Assembly: GCA_050486445.1 (NCBI GenBank)
Contig: JBJHDH010000004.1
Span: forward strand, 52,676-116,675
Origin: Euryhalocaulis sp050486445
GTDB lineage: Bacteria; Pseudomonadota; Alphaproteobacteria; Caulobacterales; Maricaulaceae
Reading direction: 5' to 3'
DNA length: 64,000 nt
This document shows positions 55,466 through 63,808 of the stretch, piece by piece (the first letter of the stretch is position 1; each line of letters starts with the position of its first letter). Position numbers and translations under genes: made by a program. The notes under the pieces were generated by a model. The model saw only the letters and a list, made by a program, of their open reading frames with translations, had not been told where the DNA came from and searched no databases.

Positions 55466-57052
55466 ATGAAACGCTGGACCATCGCCACCGCCGCGCTCTG
55501 CCTGGCCACCGCCGGCGCCGCGCAGGCCGACAGCCCCCTGGCCGACGCCATCCAGGCTGGTGAGCGCGCAAACGCCCTGCGCCTCATCCAGGGCGGCGCG
55601 GATGTGAACGCCACCCAGCCGGACGGCGCCACGCCCTTGCACTGGGCCGTGTTCAATGTCGATTACGAGCTGGCGCGCCAATTGCTGCGCCGCCGCGCGG
55701 ACCCGGATGTAACCAACGCCTATGGTTCCAGCCCGCTCAGCGAGGCTGCGTCCATCGCCGATCTGGAATTGATGCGCATGTTGCTGGACGCGGGCGCCAA
55801 CCCGGATTCCCCGAACCAGGACGGCCAGACCGCGCTGATGCTGGCGATCCGCACCGGCGTCACAGAGGCCGCGCGCCTGCTGGTGCGCGCCGGCGCCGAT
55901 GTGAACGCCAAAGAGAGCTTCCGCGACCAGACGCCGCTGATGTGGGCCGCCGGTCTCGGCCATGCCGACATCGTCGATCTGCTGATCGAAAACGGCGCAG
56001 ACGTGCATGTGCGCGCCGCCGCCAATGACTGGGAGCGCCAGATCACGTCTGAACCGCGCGCCCAGTATCGCGCCAGCGGCGGCCTCACCCCCCTGCTTTA
56101 CGCCGCGCGTCAGGACTGCATGCGCTGCGTCGTCGCCATCGTCGAGGCGGGCGCGGATGTGAACCTGCCGAACCCGGACGGCGTCACGCCACTCATTATC
56201 GCCATCGACAATTATGCCTATGACGCCGCCCTGTATCTGATGGATCAGGGCGCAGATCCGCACCGTTGGGACTGGCACGGCCGCACGCCTCTCTATGTCG
56301 CGGTGGACATGAACACCTACCGGCCCGGCCGCGGCGGCTTCGATCCTGATGGCTTCAGCGAAGGCCGCTCGCAAAACGCCGATAGCCAGACCACGGCGAT
56401 GGATGTTGTCCGCCGCCTGCTCGCCGAAGGCGCCGACCCGAATGCGCAGCTCAATCTGTGGCGGCCCACCCGCCCCGGCGCCGGGCGCTTTGTCGACGAC
56501 AGCTTCACCATCGGCACCACGCCGCTCTTCGTCGCCGCCGTCTCGCAGGATTTCGAGGCCATGCGCGCACTGCTCGACGCCGGCGCGCTGGTCGATCTGC
56601 CCAATGTGATGGGCAACACGCCGCTGATGGGCGCGGCCGGCATGGGCATGTCGCTGCGCGACTCGCGCGGCTATTTCACCGGCAATCCGCAGGACCGCAT
56701 CATTGATACGCTGAAAATCCTGCTGGAGGCCGGCGCCGACATCAATGCGCGCCTGACCGACACCACCAGCCGCACCGGCCGCATCGCGCGGCCCAGCTCG
56801 CTCACCGACAAGCAGGGTCAGACCGCTCTGTTCAGCGCCGCGAGCTGGGGCTGGGCCGATGTCGTGCGCTTCCTGCTCGATAACGGCGCGGACGCCACGG
56901 TCGTGGACGATTTCGGCAAGACCACGGTGGACGCCGCGCGCAATCAGGCCGGCGGCCGCGAGCGCGGTGAATTCCCCGAGATCATCGACATGCTGGTCGA
57001 GGCCGGCGCGGCGCCCTCTCCGCCCCGTCAGGAAGCCGCCGCCACGCCCTGA
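55466..57052 (+). CDS. Exported ankyrin-repeat protein, module B
   Basis: A 528-residue paralogue of the module A ankyrin protein, with Sec signal MKRWTIATAALCLATAGAAQA. Repeats begin at GGADVNATQPDGATPLHWAV. The insert ERQITSEPRAQYRASGG matches the module A insert and is followed by QDCMRCVVAIVEAGAD, where Cys218 and Cys221 align with the module A pair. DPHRWDWHGRTPLYVAVDM is also shared (NKWDWRGRNPLFTAVDL in A). ATG 55466 is 25 bp after the MBL stop; the frame start at 55304 lies inside that gene. Confidence 0.9.
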   Translation: MKRWTIATAALCLATAGAAQADSPLADAIQAGERANALRLIQGGADVNATQPDGATPLHWAVFNVDYELARQLLRRRADPDVTNAYGSSPLSEAASIADLELMRMLLDAGANPDSPNQDGQTALMLAIRTGVTEAARLLVRAGADVNAKESFRDQTPLMWAAGLGHADIVDLLIENGADVHVRAAANDWERQITSEPRAQYRASGGLTPLLYAARQDCMRCVVAIVEAGADVNLPNPDGVTPLIIAIDNYAYDAALYLMDQGADPHRWDWHGRTPLYVAVDMNTYRPGRGGFDPDGFSEGRSQNADSQTTAMDVVRRLLAEGADPNAQLNLWRPTRPGAGRFVDDSFTIGTTPLFVAAVSQDFEAMRALLDAGALVDLPNVMGNTPLMGAAGMGMSLRDSRGYFTGNPQDRIIDTLKILLEAGADINARLTDTTSRTGRIARPSSLTDKQGQTALFSAASWGWADVVRFLLDNGADATVVDDFGKTTVDAARNQAGGRERGEFPEIIDMLVEAGAAPSPPRQEAAATP

Positions 57053-57126
57053 GGCGCAACCAGTCCTGCCGTGATCTTCCTCTGCGCATAAACAAACGCG
57101 CGGTCCCCGGACGGCCCCAACGTGAT

Positions 57127-57167
57127 CCTCCCCCGTTTACGGGGGAGGGGGACCACGCGCAGCGTGG
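57127..57167. repeat. Paired short intergenic hairpins
   Basis: CCTCCCCCGT-tt-ACGGGGGAGG (57127-57148) followed by CCACGC-gca-GCGTGG (57153-57167). It belongs to the short hairpin family seen at 6065, at the ends of the long mosaic repeats, and at 58283. It may act as terminator between the convergent ankyrin and membrane-protein genes. Confidence 0.65.
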
Positions 57168-57266
57168 TGGAGGGGGCGGCGGTTCGCAGGATTTCAGCGG
57201 TATTAGGCAGCAAGCGCACAAAACGGGCCGACCATGAGTAGCTGGTTAGTCGAATCGGTGGCCTTG

Positions 57267-58190
57267 CTATTCAATTATTCGCGCCCAACCGTATGCTTTG
57301 AGTTGACGCTCAGGCCCGACCAAATCGAAGGAAACAGGCTCAATTCCGAACAATTGTCCATCGACACCGATCTCTCCGTCACGGGTCCGTTGGTAAGTCA
57401 CGCACACCATCAACGCATACTGGTCTCCGACTGTATCAAGGCGCAGCGACGGAGCTCTCGCTGGTCTGACCTCCTCTGGGCCGCCTTTGGGCCACTCTTC
57501 ATCTGGAAAGATCGCCGTCACCGCTGCGGTTTCGGAGGACTGCTTAGCAGCCTCAACAAACTCGCCGAAGAGCGCGAAAAGCCCCGTCAAATTTCTATAT
57601 CTAACGACTCGTTGGGCGATACGAACACGATGCGCAGGTGACCGCCCTTTGTTGACTATCTTATAGTTCCAGACACACGACGCCTTTGTGTTCTCCGCAA
57701 TCAATTCAAATTCGCATGAGACCTCCCTCTCCAAACTCAACCACGGACGCTTTTCATCCTGCATAATCTGGTTGGTTTTGGCCGTCGCTGTTGCAGCGGC
57801 GTTGGCTGCCTTGGCCGCCCGAGCCGACTCCCAGAGCGTGCCAGCCAGCAGCACAATCCCAAAAGCGGAAAACACGCCTATGTAGGCGGTCCAGTGCGCC
57901 ATGCGATCTTGCGCATAGAGGTCGGGAAGCGCCGTGATATCCCCTTGGTGATCGGTGGCTCGACCGCCACCACTGACGGCCGGATCAGTTTCGTAAAATC
58001 GGCAAGACGGGATCGCCCCGCGCTCACAATCGCTTATTACGTGCTCTGCCTGAGCGGCGTTTTGATTGCTATCGGTTTTGTATTTTGGGTCTGAAGCCCT
58101 CGGATGCGTGATAAGCGCCGTAGCAAGTATCGCTAGCGCAATCGCTACTCCCCCAAACGCAACGATGTTGCTCCAATAGATTCTAAACAT
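57267..58190 (-). CDS. Two-helix membrane protein of unknown function
   Basis: A 307-residue protein with two membrane helices, IVAFGGVAIALAILATALI near the start and WTAYIGVFSAFGIVLLAGTLW near 105-125. An Ala-rich segment ARAAKAANAAATATAKTNQ follows, then a soluble domain starting EKRPWLSLEREVSCEFELI. This plan (short membrane part, coiled Ala-rich stretch, R/K-PWL domain) is common among uncharacterised bacterial proteins. The gene is visibly less GC-rich than its neighbours and has short hairpin repeats on both sides, suggesting later arrival. No function can be assigned. Confidence 0.65.
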   Translation of the reverse strand: MFRIYWSNIVAFGGVAIALAILATALITHPRASDPKYKTDSNQNAAQAEHVISDCERGAIPSCRFYETDPAVSGGGRATDHQGDITALPDLYAQDRMAHWTAYIGVFSAFGIVLLAGTLWESARAAKAANAAATATAKTNQIMQDEKRPWLSLEREVSCEFELIAENTKASCVWNYKIVNKGRSPAHRVRIAQRVVRYRNLTGLFALFGEFVEAAKQSSETAAVTAIFPDEEWPKGGPEEVRPARAPSLRLDTVGDQYALMVCVTYQRTRDGEIGVDGQLFGIEPVSFDLVGPERQLKAYGWARIIE

Positions 58191-58236
58191 GCCAATAAGA
58201 ATGCAGCCGTGGACTTTCCCCAGCTCAGCTTACTGA

Positions 58237-58276
58237 TTCAATGTGCGTGTGTCCGCTTCAATGTGCGTGTGTCCGC
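58237..58276. repeat. Tandem pair of a 20-base unit
   Basis: TTCAATGTGCGTGTGTCCGC occurs twice without a gap, just upstream of the membrane-protein gene on its promoter side. Confidence 0.9.
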
Positions 58277-58282
58277 CCCCTC

Positions 58283-58350
58283 CACCACCCTTCGGGTGGT
58301 CCCCCTCCCCCGCGCTACGCGCAGGGGAGGATCAACGGCCCCCGCTACGC
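58283..58350. repeat. Paired short intergenic hairpins
   Basis: CCACC-C(TTCG)G-GTGG followed by CTCCCCCGCG-ctac-GCGCAGGGGAG, the same family as at 57127 in reversed order. Together the two sets bracket the lower-GC membrane-protein gene. Confidence 0.6.
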
Positions 58351-58374
58351 AGGGCGATTTAACACCGGCGCCCG

Positions 58375-59295
58375 CTAATCCCCCGCCGTGCGGAAACCGA
58401 CATGCGAGGCAGAGAAATTGCGCTCAAAACTCTGGCGCGCGGGCGGGCGATAGCGGGCGCAGTAATTCTCCGCGCACAGGAACGAGCCGCCCTTGATAAC
58501 GCCCAACGCCGGGTCGCCGCCGAATACGTCCGCCGTCCATTCCCAGACATTGCCGGTCATGTCGTAGAGGCCGTAATCGCTGGGCGGGAAACAACCAACC
58601 GGCGCGGTTCCGATAAAGCCGTCCTCGCCGCGATTCTCGATGGGGAACGGCCCCTGCCAGGTATTGGCGCGCCATTCGTCGTCGGGCGTCAGCTCCGCGC
58701 CCCATTCATAGATCGCGTTTTCGTGGCCCGCGCGCGCCGCGCGTTCCCACTCCGCCTCGCTGGGGATGCGCCGCCCAGCCCAGGCGGCGTAGGCCTCCGC
58801 GTCCTCAAAGGCGACATGCACGACCGGGTGCGACTCCAGCCCCGCCAGATCGCTGCCCGGCCCCATCGGCGCGCGCCAGTGCGCGCCGGGCGCAAAGCTC
58901 CAGCGTCCCGCCTCGCCTCTTTCCGGCATGATGAAGACGGCCGAGCCGGGAACCAGCTCCGCCAGATCGACACCCGGAAAGTCCGCCGGGTCCGGCGTGC
59001 GTTCGGCCAGCGTCACATAGCCGGTCTCCGCCACGAACGCCGCGAACTGCGCATTGGTCACCGCGCTACGGTCGATGCGGAAGGGCGCGACCTCCGCCAT
59101 CCGCGATGGCGCCTCTTCGGGATAGAAGACGTCCGACCCCATGCGGAATGCGCCGCCGGGAATGGCGGCGTCGCCGGCCAGCTCCTCCGGCGCCGCACAG
59201 GCGGTTTCACCCGCCCGCGCAACTCCGGTGGTCACGATCAGCGCCGCCAGCGCGGCGCCTGCCCACAAACTGCAAGCCCACAGATGACGTGTCAT
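58375..59295 (-). CDS. Exported formylglycine-generating-enzyme-like protein (sulfatase-modifying factor)
   Basis: A 306-residue FGE-sulfatase domain protein with a signal peptide (WAGAALAALIVTTGVARA). Motifs include IPGGAFRMGSDVFYPEE, PVVHVAFEDAEAYAAWAGRRIPSEAEWERAARAG, YDMTGNVWEWTADVFGG, and GGSFLCAENYCARYRPPAR with the paired Cys274 and Cys279 of functional aerobic FGE. FGE turns the sulfatase active-site Cys into formylglycine. ATG 59295 overlaps the sulfatase stop (ATGA). A periplasmic FGE fits with an exported partner; the start at 59454 in the open frame is a shadow. Confidence 0.9.
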   Translation of the reverse strand: MTRHLWACSLWAGAALAALIVTTGVARAGETACAAPEELAGDAAIPGGAFRMGSDVFYPEEAPSRMAEVAPFRIDRSAVTNAQFAAFVAETGYVTLAERTPDPADFPGVDLAELVPGSAVFIMPERGEAGRWSFAPGAHWRAPMGPGSDLAGLESHPVVHVAFEDAEAYAAWAGRRIPSEAEWERAARAGHENAIYEWGAELTPDDEWRANTWQGPFPIENRGEDGFIGTAPVGCFPPSDYGLYDMTGNVWEWTADVFGGDPALGVIKGGSFLCAENYCARYRPPARQSFERNFSASHVGFRTAGD

Positions 59296-60923
59296 TCGAT
59301 CAGCACGCCGCTGGCTTCGGCATAGCGGTCCCACGCGGCCGTCAGCCGGGCCAGCATTTCGGGATGCGCCACCGCCACATCGGTGGTCTCGCCAGGATCG
59401 ACCGCCAGATCGAAAAGCTGCCAGCCGCCAACGCCGTTCGGCGGGCCCATCCACAGCGCCTTCCAGTCGCCCAGGCGCGCGGCGCGCTGGCCGCCATGCG
59501 CGAAGGTCACGATGTCCTCCGCGCCACGGCCGGAACCCGGCAGGGCCAGCAGCACATCGGTGAAGGATCGGCCGGTCACCGGAATCGGGTCGGCCACGCC
59601 GCCGTCATAGGCAAGGTCGCCGCCCGCCAGCTCCACAAATGTCGGCAGAAGATCGAACGCGGCGATCACCGCGTCGCTGCGCCCGTGTCCCAGGCCCAGC
59701 CCCGGCGCGTTGACAAAGGCGGGCACATGAATGCCGCCATCGGCCAGAAAGCCCTTGGTCAGGTAAAACGACGCGGCGCCCGCCTCGCCCCAGCCGGGTC
59801 CGGGCATCACATAGGAGCCGGGGCGGCCGATATTCTCCAGCCTGTTGTCGAATGTCTGGAAATACTCGGCCATGCCGCCGCCCCAGTCATTGCCCATATA
59901 TTCCGCACCATTGTCCGACATGAACAGGATCAGCGTGTTGTCGCGCTCGCCGATCTCCTCCAGATGCGCGACGAGACGCCCGATCTCGGTATCGAACCGC
60001 TCCACCATCGCCGCGTAGGCTTCCATCGTGCGCGCCTGACGCGCCTTTTCCTCATCCGAAAGGCTGTCCCACGGCTGATAGGTGTGGACCAGATTGGGCG
60101 CGGCGGCGTCCTCCGGCGCCCAGCCCAGCTCCTTCCAGCGCGCGAACCGCTGCTCGCGCAGCACGTCCCAGCCCTCGTCATAATTGCCGCGCGTCTTCTC
60201 CATGTCCTCGTCCAGCGCATGGATCGGCCAGTGCGGCGTCGTATAGGCCAGATAGGCGAAGAAGGGCTCATCGCTCTGCGACGCCTCAGTCACATATTCA
60301 ATGGCGCGGTCGGTGTAATAGATGGTGGAGTAGAAATCCGCGGGCAGCGCCTCCACCGGCGCGCCGTCGTCGCGATAATTGGTTCCGGCGTTGGGGCCGA
60401 AAGGCAGCATGTCGGCCCAGTGGCTCGCGCCCGGCTCCAGCAGAATGAACGAGCGCTCGAACCCGCGGTCGGCGGGCGTCTGCCCGTCCTCCATGCCCAG
60501 ATGCCATTTGCCGGCCATATAAGTGTGATAGCCCGCCGCCCGCATCCGGTCGGCCAGCGTCACCACGCGGTCGCTCAGATGGTTGAGATAGTTCGGGTTG
60601 CCCGGAATTGAGACGCCCTGCGTGCCCACGCCCGCCGCGGTGTTGCCCGTGCCGGACATCAGCATCGCGCGCGTCGGCTGGCAGGCGACCGAGGTGTAGA
60701 AATTGGTCAGCGTCACGCCGCTTCCGACCAGCGCGTCGATATGCGGCGTGCGGATCTCGCTGCCGAATGCGCCGATATCCTGATAGCCCAGATCGTCCGC
60801 GACGATCAGCAGGATGTTCGGCCGCGATCCGGGCGCAAGTCCGCCCGCTTCCGCCTGGGCCAGCGCCGGCTGCGACAGCGCCGCCCCGGCCAGCAACGCC
60901 ACAAATCCATAATGTGCGCGCAT
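59292..60923 (-). CDS. Exported type I sulfatase (arylsulfatase family)
   Basis: A 543-residue alkaline-phosphatase-superfamily sulfatase with signal peptide (GFVALLAGAALSQPALAQA). It has ILLIVADDLGYQDIG (metal Asp pair 43-44), the formylglycine site CQPTR at Cys81, and later YMAGKWHLG and LFMSDNGAEYMG (metal Asp-Asn). Being Cys-type it needs FGE, and the coupled downstream gene supplies one. Substrate may be an aryl or sugar sulfate. ATG 60923 was chosen at the signal peptide; the frame upstream is spurious. Confidence 0.93.
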   Translation of the reverse strand: MRAHYGFVALLAGAALSQPALAQAEAGGLAPGSRPNILLIVADDLGYQDIGAFGSEIRTPHIDALVGSGVTLTNFYTSVACQPTRAMLMSGTGNTAAGVGTQGVSIPGNPNYLNHLSDRVVTLADRMRAAGYHTYMAGKWHLGMEDGQTPADRGFERSFILLEPGASHWADMLPFGPNAGTNYRDDGAPVEALPADFYSTIYYTDRAIEYVTEASQSDEPFFAYLAYTTPHWPIHALDEDMEKTRGNYDEGWDVLREQRFARWKELGWAPEDAAAPNLVHTYQPWDSLSDEEKARQARTMEAYAAMVERFDTEIGRLVAHLEEIGERDNTLILFMSDNGAEYMGNDWGGGMAEYFQTFDNRLENIGRPGSYVMPGPGWGEAGAASFYLTKGFLADGGIHVPAFVNAPGLGLGHGRSDAVIAAFDLLPTFVELAGGDLAYDGGVADPIPVTGRSFTDVLLALPGSGRGAEDIVTFAHGGQRAARLGDWKALWMGPPNGVGGWQLFDLAVDPGETTDVAVAHPEMLARLTAAWDRYAEASGVLIE

Positions 60924-61081
60924 CGTATCCTTCCCCGTTTTTCTCCTGTCCGGTCTTAGACTCCATGCGGCTCCAAGCAATCCCGAGCCATCTTATGGCC
61001 GCTTATAAGTTTTGACTTATGCCCGGGTCAGGGCCGGAATAGAGAAGAATCCAGCTATGCGCGCTCCCGCGCACAATCTTG

Positions 61082-62161
61082 TCATGCCTGCTCTGGCGGC
61101 GGCGCATCCGGCCCATCCCGCGCCGGGGCCAGCCGCCGCTGCACCGGGAACAGCTCCAGCCCGAACCGCTCCACCACCAGCCCCCACAGGCCGCGCGGCG
61201 CGAACAGCATCACCCCCACCGCCGTCAGGCCCAGAATAATCAGATAGACCGACCCCATATCGGCCAGCAGCCCGCGCAGGATGAAGAACACGATGGTCCC
61301 CACGATGGGGCCTTCGATCCGCCCCACCCCGCCGATCACCACGATGAAGATCACATAGGCCGTCCAGTCCATCACGCTGAACGCCGAGGCCGGCGAGATG
61401 CGCAGATTGGAGACCAGCACCAGCGCCCCGGCCAGACCCGTGACAAAGGCCGCGATCACATAGACCACATATTTCGCGCGCAGCGTATCGACGCCCAGAC
61501 TCGCCGCCGCCGCTTCGGAATCGCGGATCGCCGCCAGCGCCAGCCCGTAGCGCGAACGCAGCAATCCATACACCAGCCCCACCGCGCCCACGGCCAGCCC
61601 CAGCGCCAGCCAGTAGGTTGTGGCTTCGCGCATGTCGCGCGACTCGGCGATGCCGCGCACCACGTCAATGGGAAGGCTCATGCCCGACCCGCCGCCAAAG
61701 GCGGGGATCTGCGCGAAGACCAGCATATAGACCTCGGCCGCGACCCAGGTGCCGATGGCGAAATAGGCGCCCTTCAGGCGGAACACCACGGCGGCGGTGG
61801 GGATGGCGAAGACGGCGGCCGTGACCCCGGCCAGCGCGATGGCCAGCAGCGGCGGCAGGCCGATAAAGGCCGCCAGCACCAGCATGGCGTAGCCGCCCAA
61901 CCCGACAAACGCCTGCTGCCCTACCGAGACAAGACCGGCATAGCCGGCCAGCAGATTCCACATCTGCGCCAGGGTCAGCAGCGTGCAGATCTCGACCACC
62001 AGACGCATATCGCCGCGGCTCAGCCACATCGGGCCAAAGGCCAGCGCAAGCACGATCACGCCCAGCACGATCAGCCCATAGCGGCTGAACGGCGTCATCG
62101 CGGCGACGCGAAAGCGTTTTTCCGGCGCGGCGGCGGGCGTGGATGGGGTGGCGTCGCTCAT
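61082..62161 (-). CDS. livM: Branched-chain amino acid-type ABC transporter permease (LivM-like)
   Basis: A 359-residue permease with about ten helices. LLAGYAGLVSVGQQAFVGLGGYAML is the family hallmark near helix 3, FRLKGAYFAIGTWVAAEVYMLVF follows, and ALAAIRDSEAAAASLGVDTLRAKYVVYVIAAFVTGLAGAL is the EAA-type loop that docks the ATPase. It pairs with LivH. Substrates of such systems include amino acids, amides, urea and aromatic acids, so the name does not fix the substrate. It starts 13 bp after livH ends. Confidence 0.92.
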   Translation of the reverse strand: MSDATPSTPAAAPEKRFRVAAMTPFSRYGLIVLGVIVLALAFGPMWLSRGDMRLVVEICTLLTLAQMWNLLAGYAGLVSVGQQAFVGLGGYAMLVLAAFIGLPPLLAIALAGVTAAVFAIPTAAVVFRLKGAYFAIGTWVAAEVYMLVFAQIPAFGGGSGMSLPIDVVRGIAESRDMREATTYWLALGLAVGAVGLVYGLLRSRYGLALAAIRDSEAAAASLGVDTLRAKYVVYVIAAFVTGLAGALVLVSNLRISPASAFSVMDWTAYVIFIVVIGGVGRIEGPIVGTIVFFILRGLLADMGSVYLIILGLTAVGVMLFAPRGLWGLVVERFGLELFPVQRRLAPARDGPDAPPPEQA

Positions 62162-62174
62162 TCCCTCCCCCGCC

Positions 62175-63038
62175 TCAATCCCGTGTCCGCGGAAACAGGC
62201 CCTGCGGCCGCACCGCCAGCACGATCAGAAACACAATATGCCCGGCCAGCACCTGAAAGCCCGGATTGATCTTGGCGCCGATGGCCTGCGCCACGCCCAG
62301 AATCACCCCGCCCGCCAGCGTGCCCAACAGGCTGCCCAGCCCGCCAATAATCACCGCCTCGAATGCGAACAGCAGACGCGCCGGGCCGGCGTCGGGCGCG
62401 AAATTGGTGCGCACGCCCAGCAGCACGCCGGCGATCCCGCAGATCGCCAGCGCCGCGCCCATGGCCAGCGCATAGACATGCTTCGGGTTCACGCCCATCA
62501 GCGGAACCACCTCCGCCCGGTCGGACGCGGCGCGGAACATCCGGCCGATGCGCGTGCGGCGGATCAGCAGCTCCATCCCCCCGATGGTCGCCACCGCGAT
62601 GATGAAGGTCAGCAGCGGAAACACGCCGATGGAAATCTCGCCCATGCCGATGCTGGCCGTCTCCATCCCTCCGGCCTGAAGCCGCCGCGTATCGGCCGAG
62701 AATGTCTCCAGCAGCGCATTCTGGATGATGATGGAAAGCCCGAACGTCACCACCAGCGGCGGCAGCAGATCCTTGCCCAGCGTCAGATTGAGAATCCCGC
62801 GCTGCAATCCATAGCCCAGCGCGAACATCACCGGCACGACCACCAGCAGGCACAACAGCGGATGCAGGCCCAGACCCGTCACCACGGCCAGCGCCAGAAA
62901 CGCAGCCAGCACGATGAAATCGCCATGCGCCAGATTCACCAGCCGCATCACGCCGAAAATCAGCGAAAGCCCGGCGGCGAACAGCGCGAACAGACCGCCG
63001 ACCAGCACGCCCTGAATGATCGCGTTGACCCAGTCCAT
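62175..63038 (-). CDS. livH: Branched-chain amino acid-type ABC transporter permease (LivH-like)
   Basis: A 287-residue permease. ALFAAGLSLIFGVMRLVNLAHGDFIVLAAFLAL is the LivH hallmark near the N-terminus, and MFRAASDRAEVVPLMGVNPKHVYALAMGAALAICGIAGVLLG is the cytoplasmic coupling loop. The end VILGVAQAIGAKINPGFQVLAGHIVFLIVLAVRPQGLFPRT is typical. ATG 63038 was chosen; the frame continuing to 63275 overlaps livF and is a shadow. Spaced 5 bp from livF. Confidence 0.92.
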   Translation of the reverse strand: MDWVNAIIQGVLVGGLFALFAAGLSLIFGVMRLVNLAHGDFIVLAAFLALAVVTGLGLHPLLCLLVVVPVMFALGYGLQRGILNLTLGKDLLPPLVVTFGLSIIIQNALLETFSADTRRLQAGGMETASIGMGEISIGVFPLLTFIIAVATIGGMELLIRRTRIGRMFRAASDRAEVVPLMGVNPKHVYALAMGAALAICGIAGVLLGVRTNFAPDAGPARLLFAFEAVIIGGLGSLLGTLAGGVILGVAQAIGAKINPGFQVLAGHIVFLIVLAVRPQGLFPRTRD

Positions 63039-63043
63039 CCCGC

Positions 63044-63808
63044 CTATGCCCCGAAATACGCCGCGGCGATGTCGTCCAGCGTCGCCTCGCCGGGCCGCGC
63101 GGAAAGCGCCACGCGCCCCTCCTGAAAACAATAAAACCGGTCCGCCACGGCCAGCGCCTGATGGATGTCCTGCTCCACCACCACGATGGCGGCGCCGCGC
63201 GCGCGGATGCGCGGCATGGCGGCGTAAATGTCCTTGATGATGGTGGGCGCGAGACCCAGGCTGATTTCGTCGCACAGCAGAATGCGCGGATTGGCCATCA
63301 GCGACCGGCCGATGGCCGCCATTTGCTGCTGCCCGCCCGAAAGCGCGGTGGCGGGACTGTGGCGGCGCTCGCCCAGGATCGGAAACAGTCCATAGACCGA
63401 CTCCAGATCCCAGCCATCCGCGCCGCGCCGCGCGCCGCCGGGATCGGCCAGCGCGCCCATTTTCAGATTCTCCTCGATGCTCAGCGAGGGGAAAAGCTGG
63501 CGGCCCTCCGGCGTCATCGCGACACCCAGCCGTGCAATCTCATAGGCCGGGCGCCCGCCCGCCGCCTCGCTAAACAGCATCACCTGCTCCGCCGGCGCGG
63601 ACAGCACGCCGCACACCGCGCGCAGAAACGTGGTCTTGCCCGCGCCATTGGCGCCGATGATCGCCACCGTCTCGCCGGGGTTCAGTTCGAAATCGATTCC
63701 GAACAGCGCCTGAAAATCGCCATAGAACGTCTCCAGCCCCTGCGTGCGCAGAACGGCGCCCTGGGGCGCGGGCGCGGCTGCGGCTGCGGCTGTGGCTGCG
63801 GCGCTCAT
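63044..63808 (-). CDS. livF: Branched-chain amino acid-type ABC transporter ATPase (LivF-like)
   Basis: A 254-residue ATP-binding subunit with Walker A GANGAGKTT, signature SGGQQQMAAIGRSLMANPRILLCDEISLGLAP (Walker B Asp-Glu), and a switch His in VVVEQDIHQALAVADRFY. The N-terminus has an Ala-rich lead before VLRTQGLETFYGDFQAL. The ATG overlaps the livG stop (ATGA). Confidence 0.94.
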   Translation of the reverse strand: MSAAATAAAAAAPAPQGAVLRTQGLETFYGDFQALFGIDFELNPGETVAIIGANGAGKTTFLRAVCGVLSAPAEQVMLFSEAAGGRPAYEIARLGVAMTPEGRQLFPSLSIEENLKMGALADPGGARRGADGWDLESVYGLFPILGERRHSPATALSGGQQQMAAIGRSLMANPRILLCDEISLGLAPTIIKDIYAAMPRIRARGAAIVVVEQDIHQALAVADRFYCFQEGRVALSARPGEATLDDIAAAYFGA

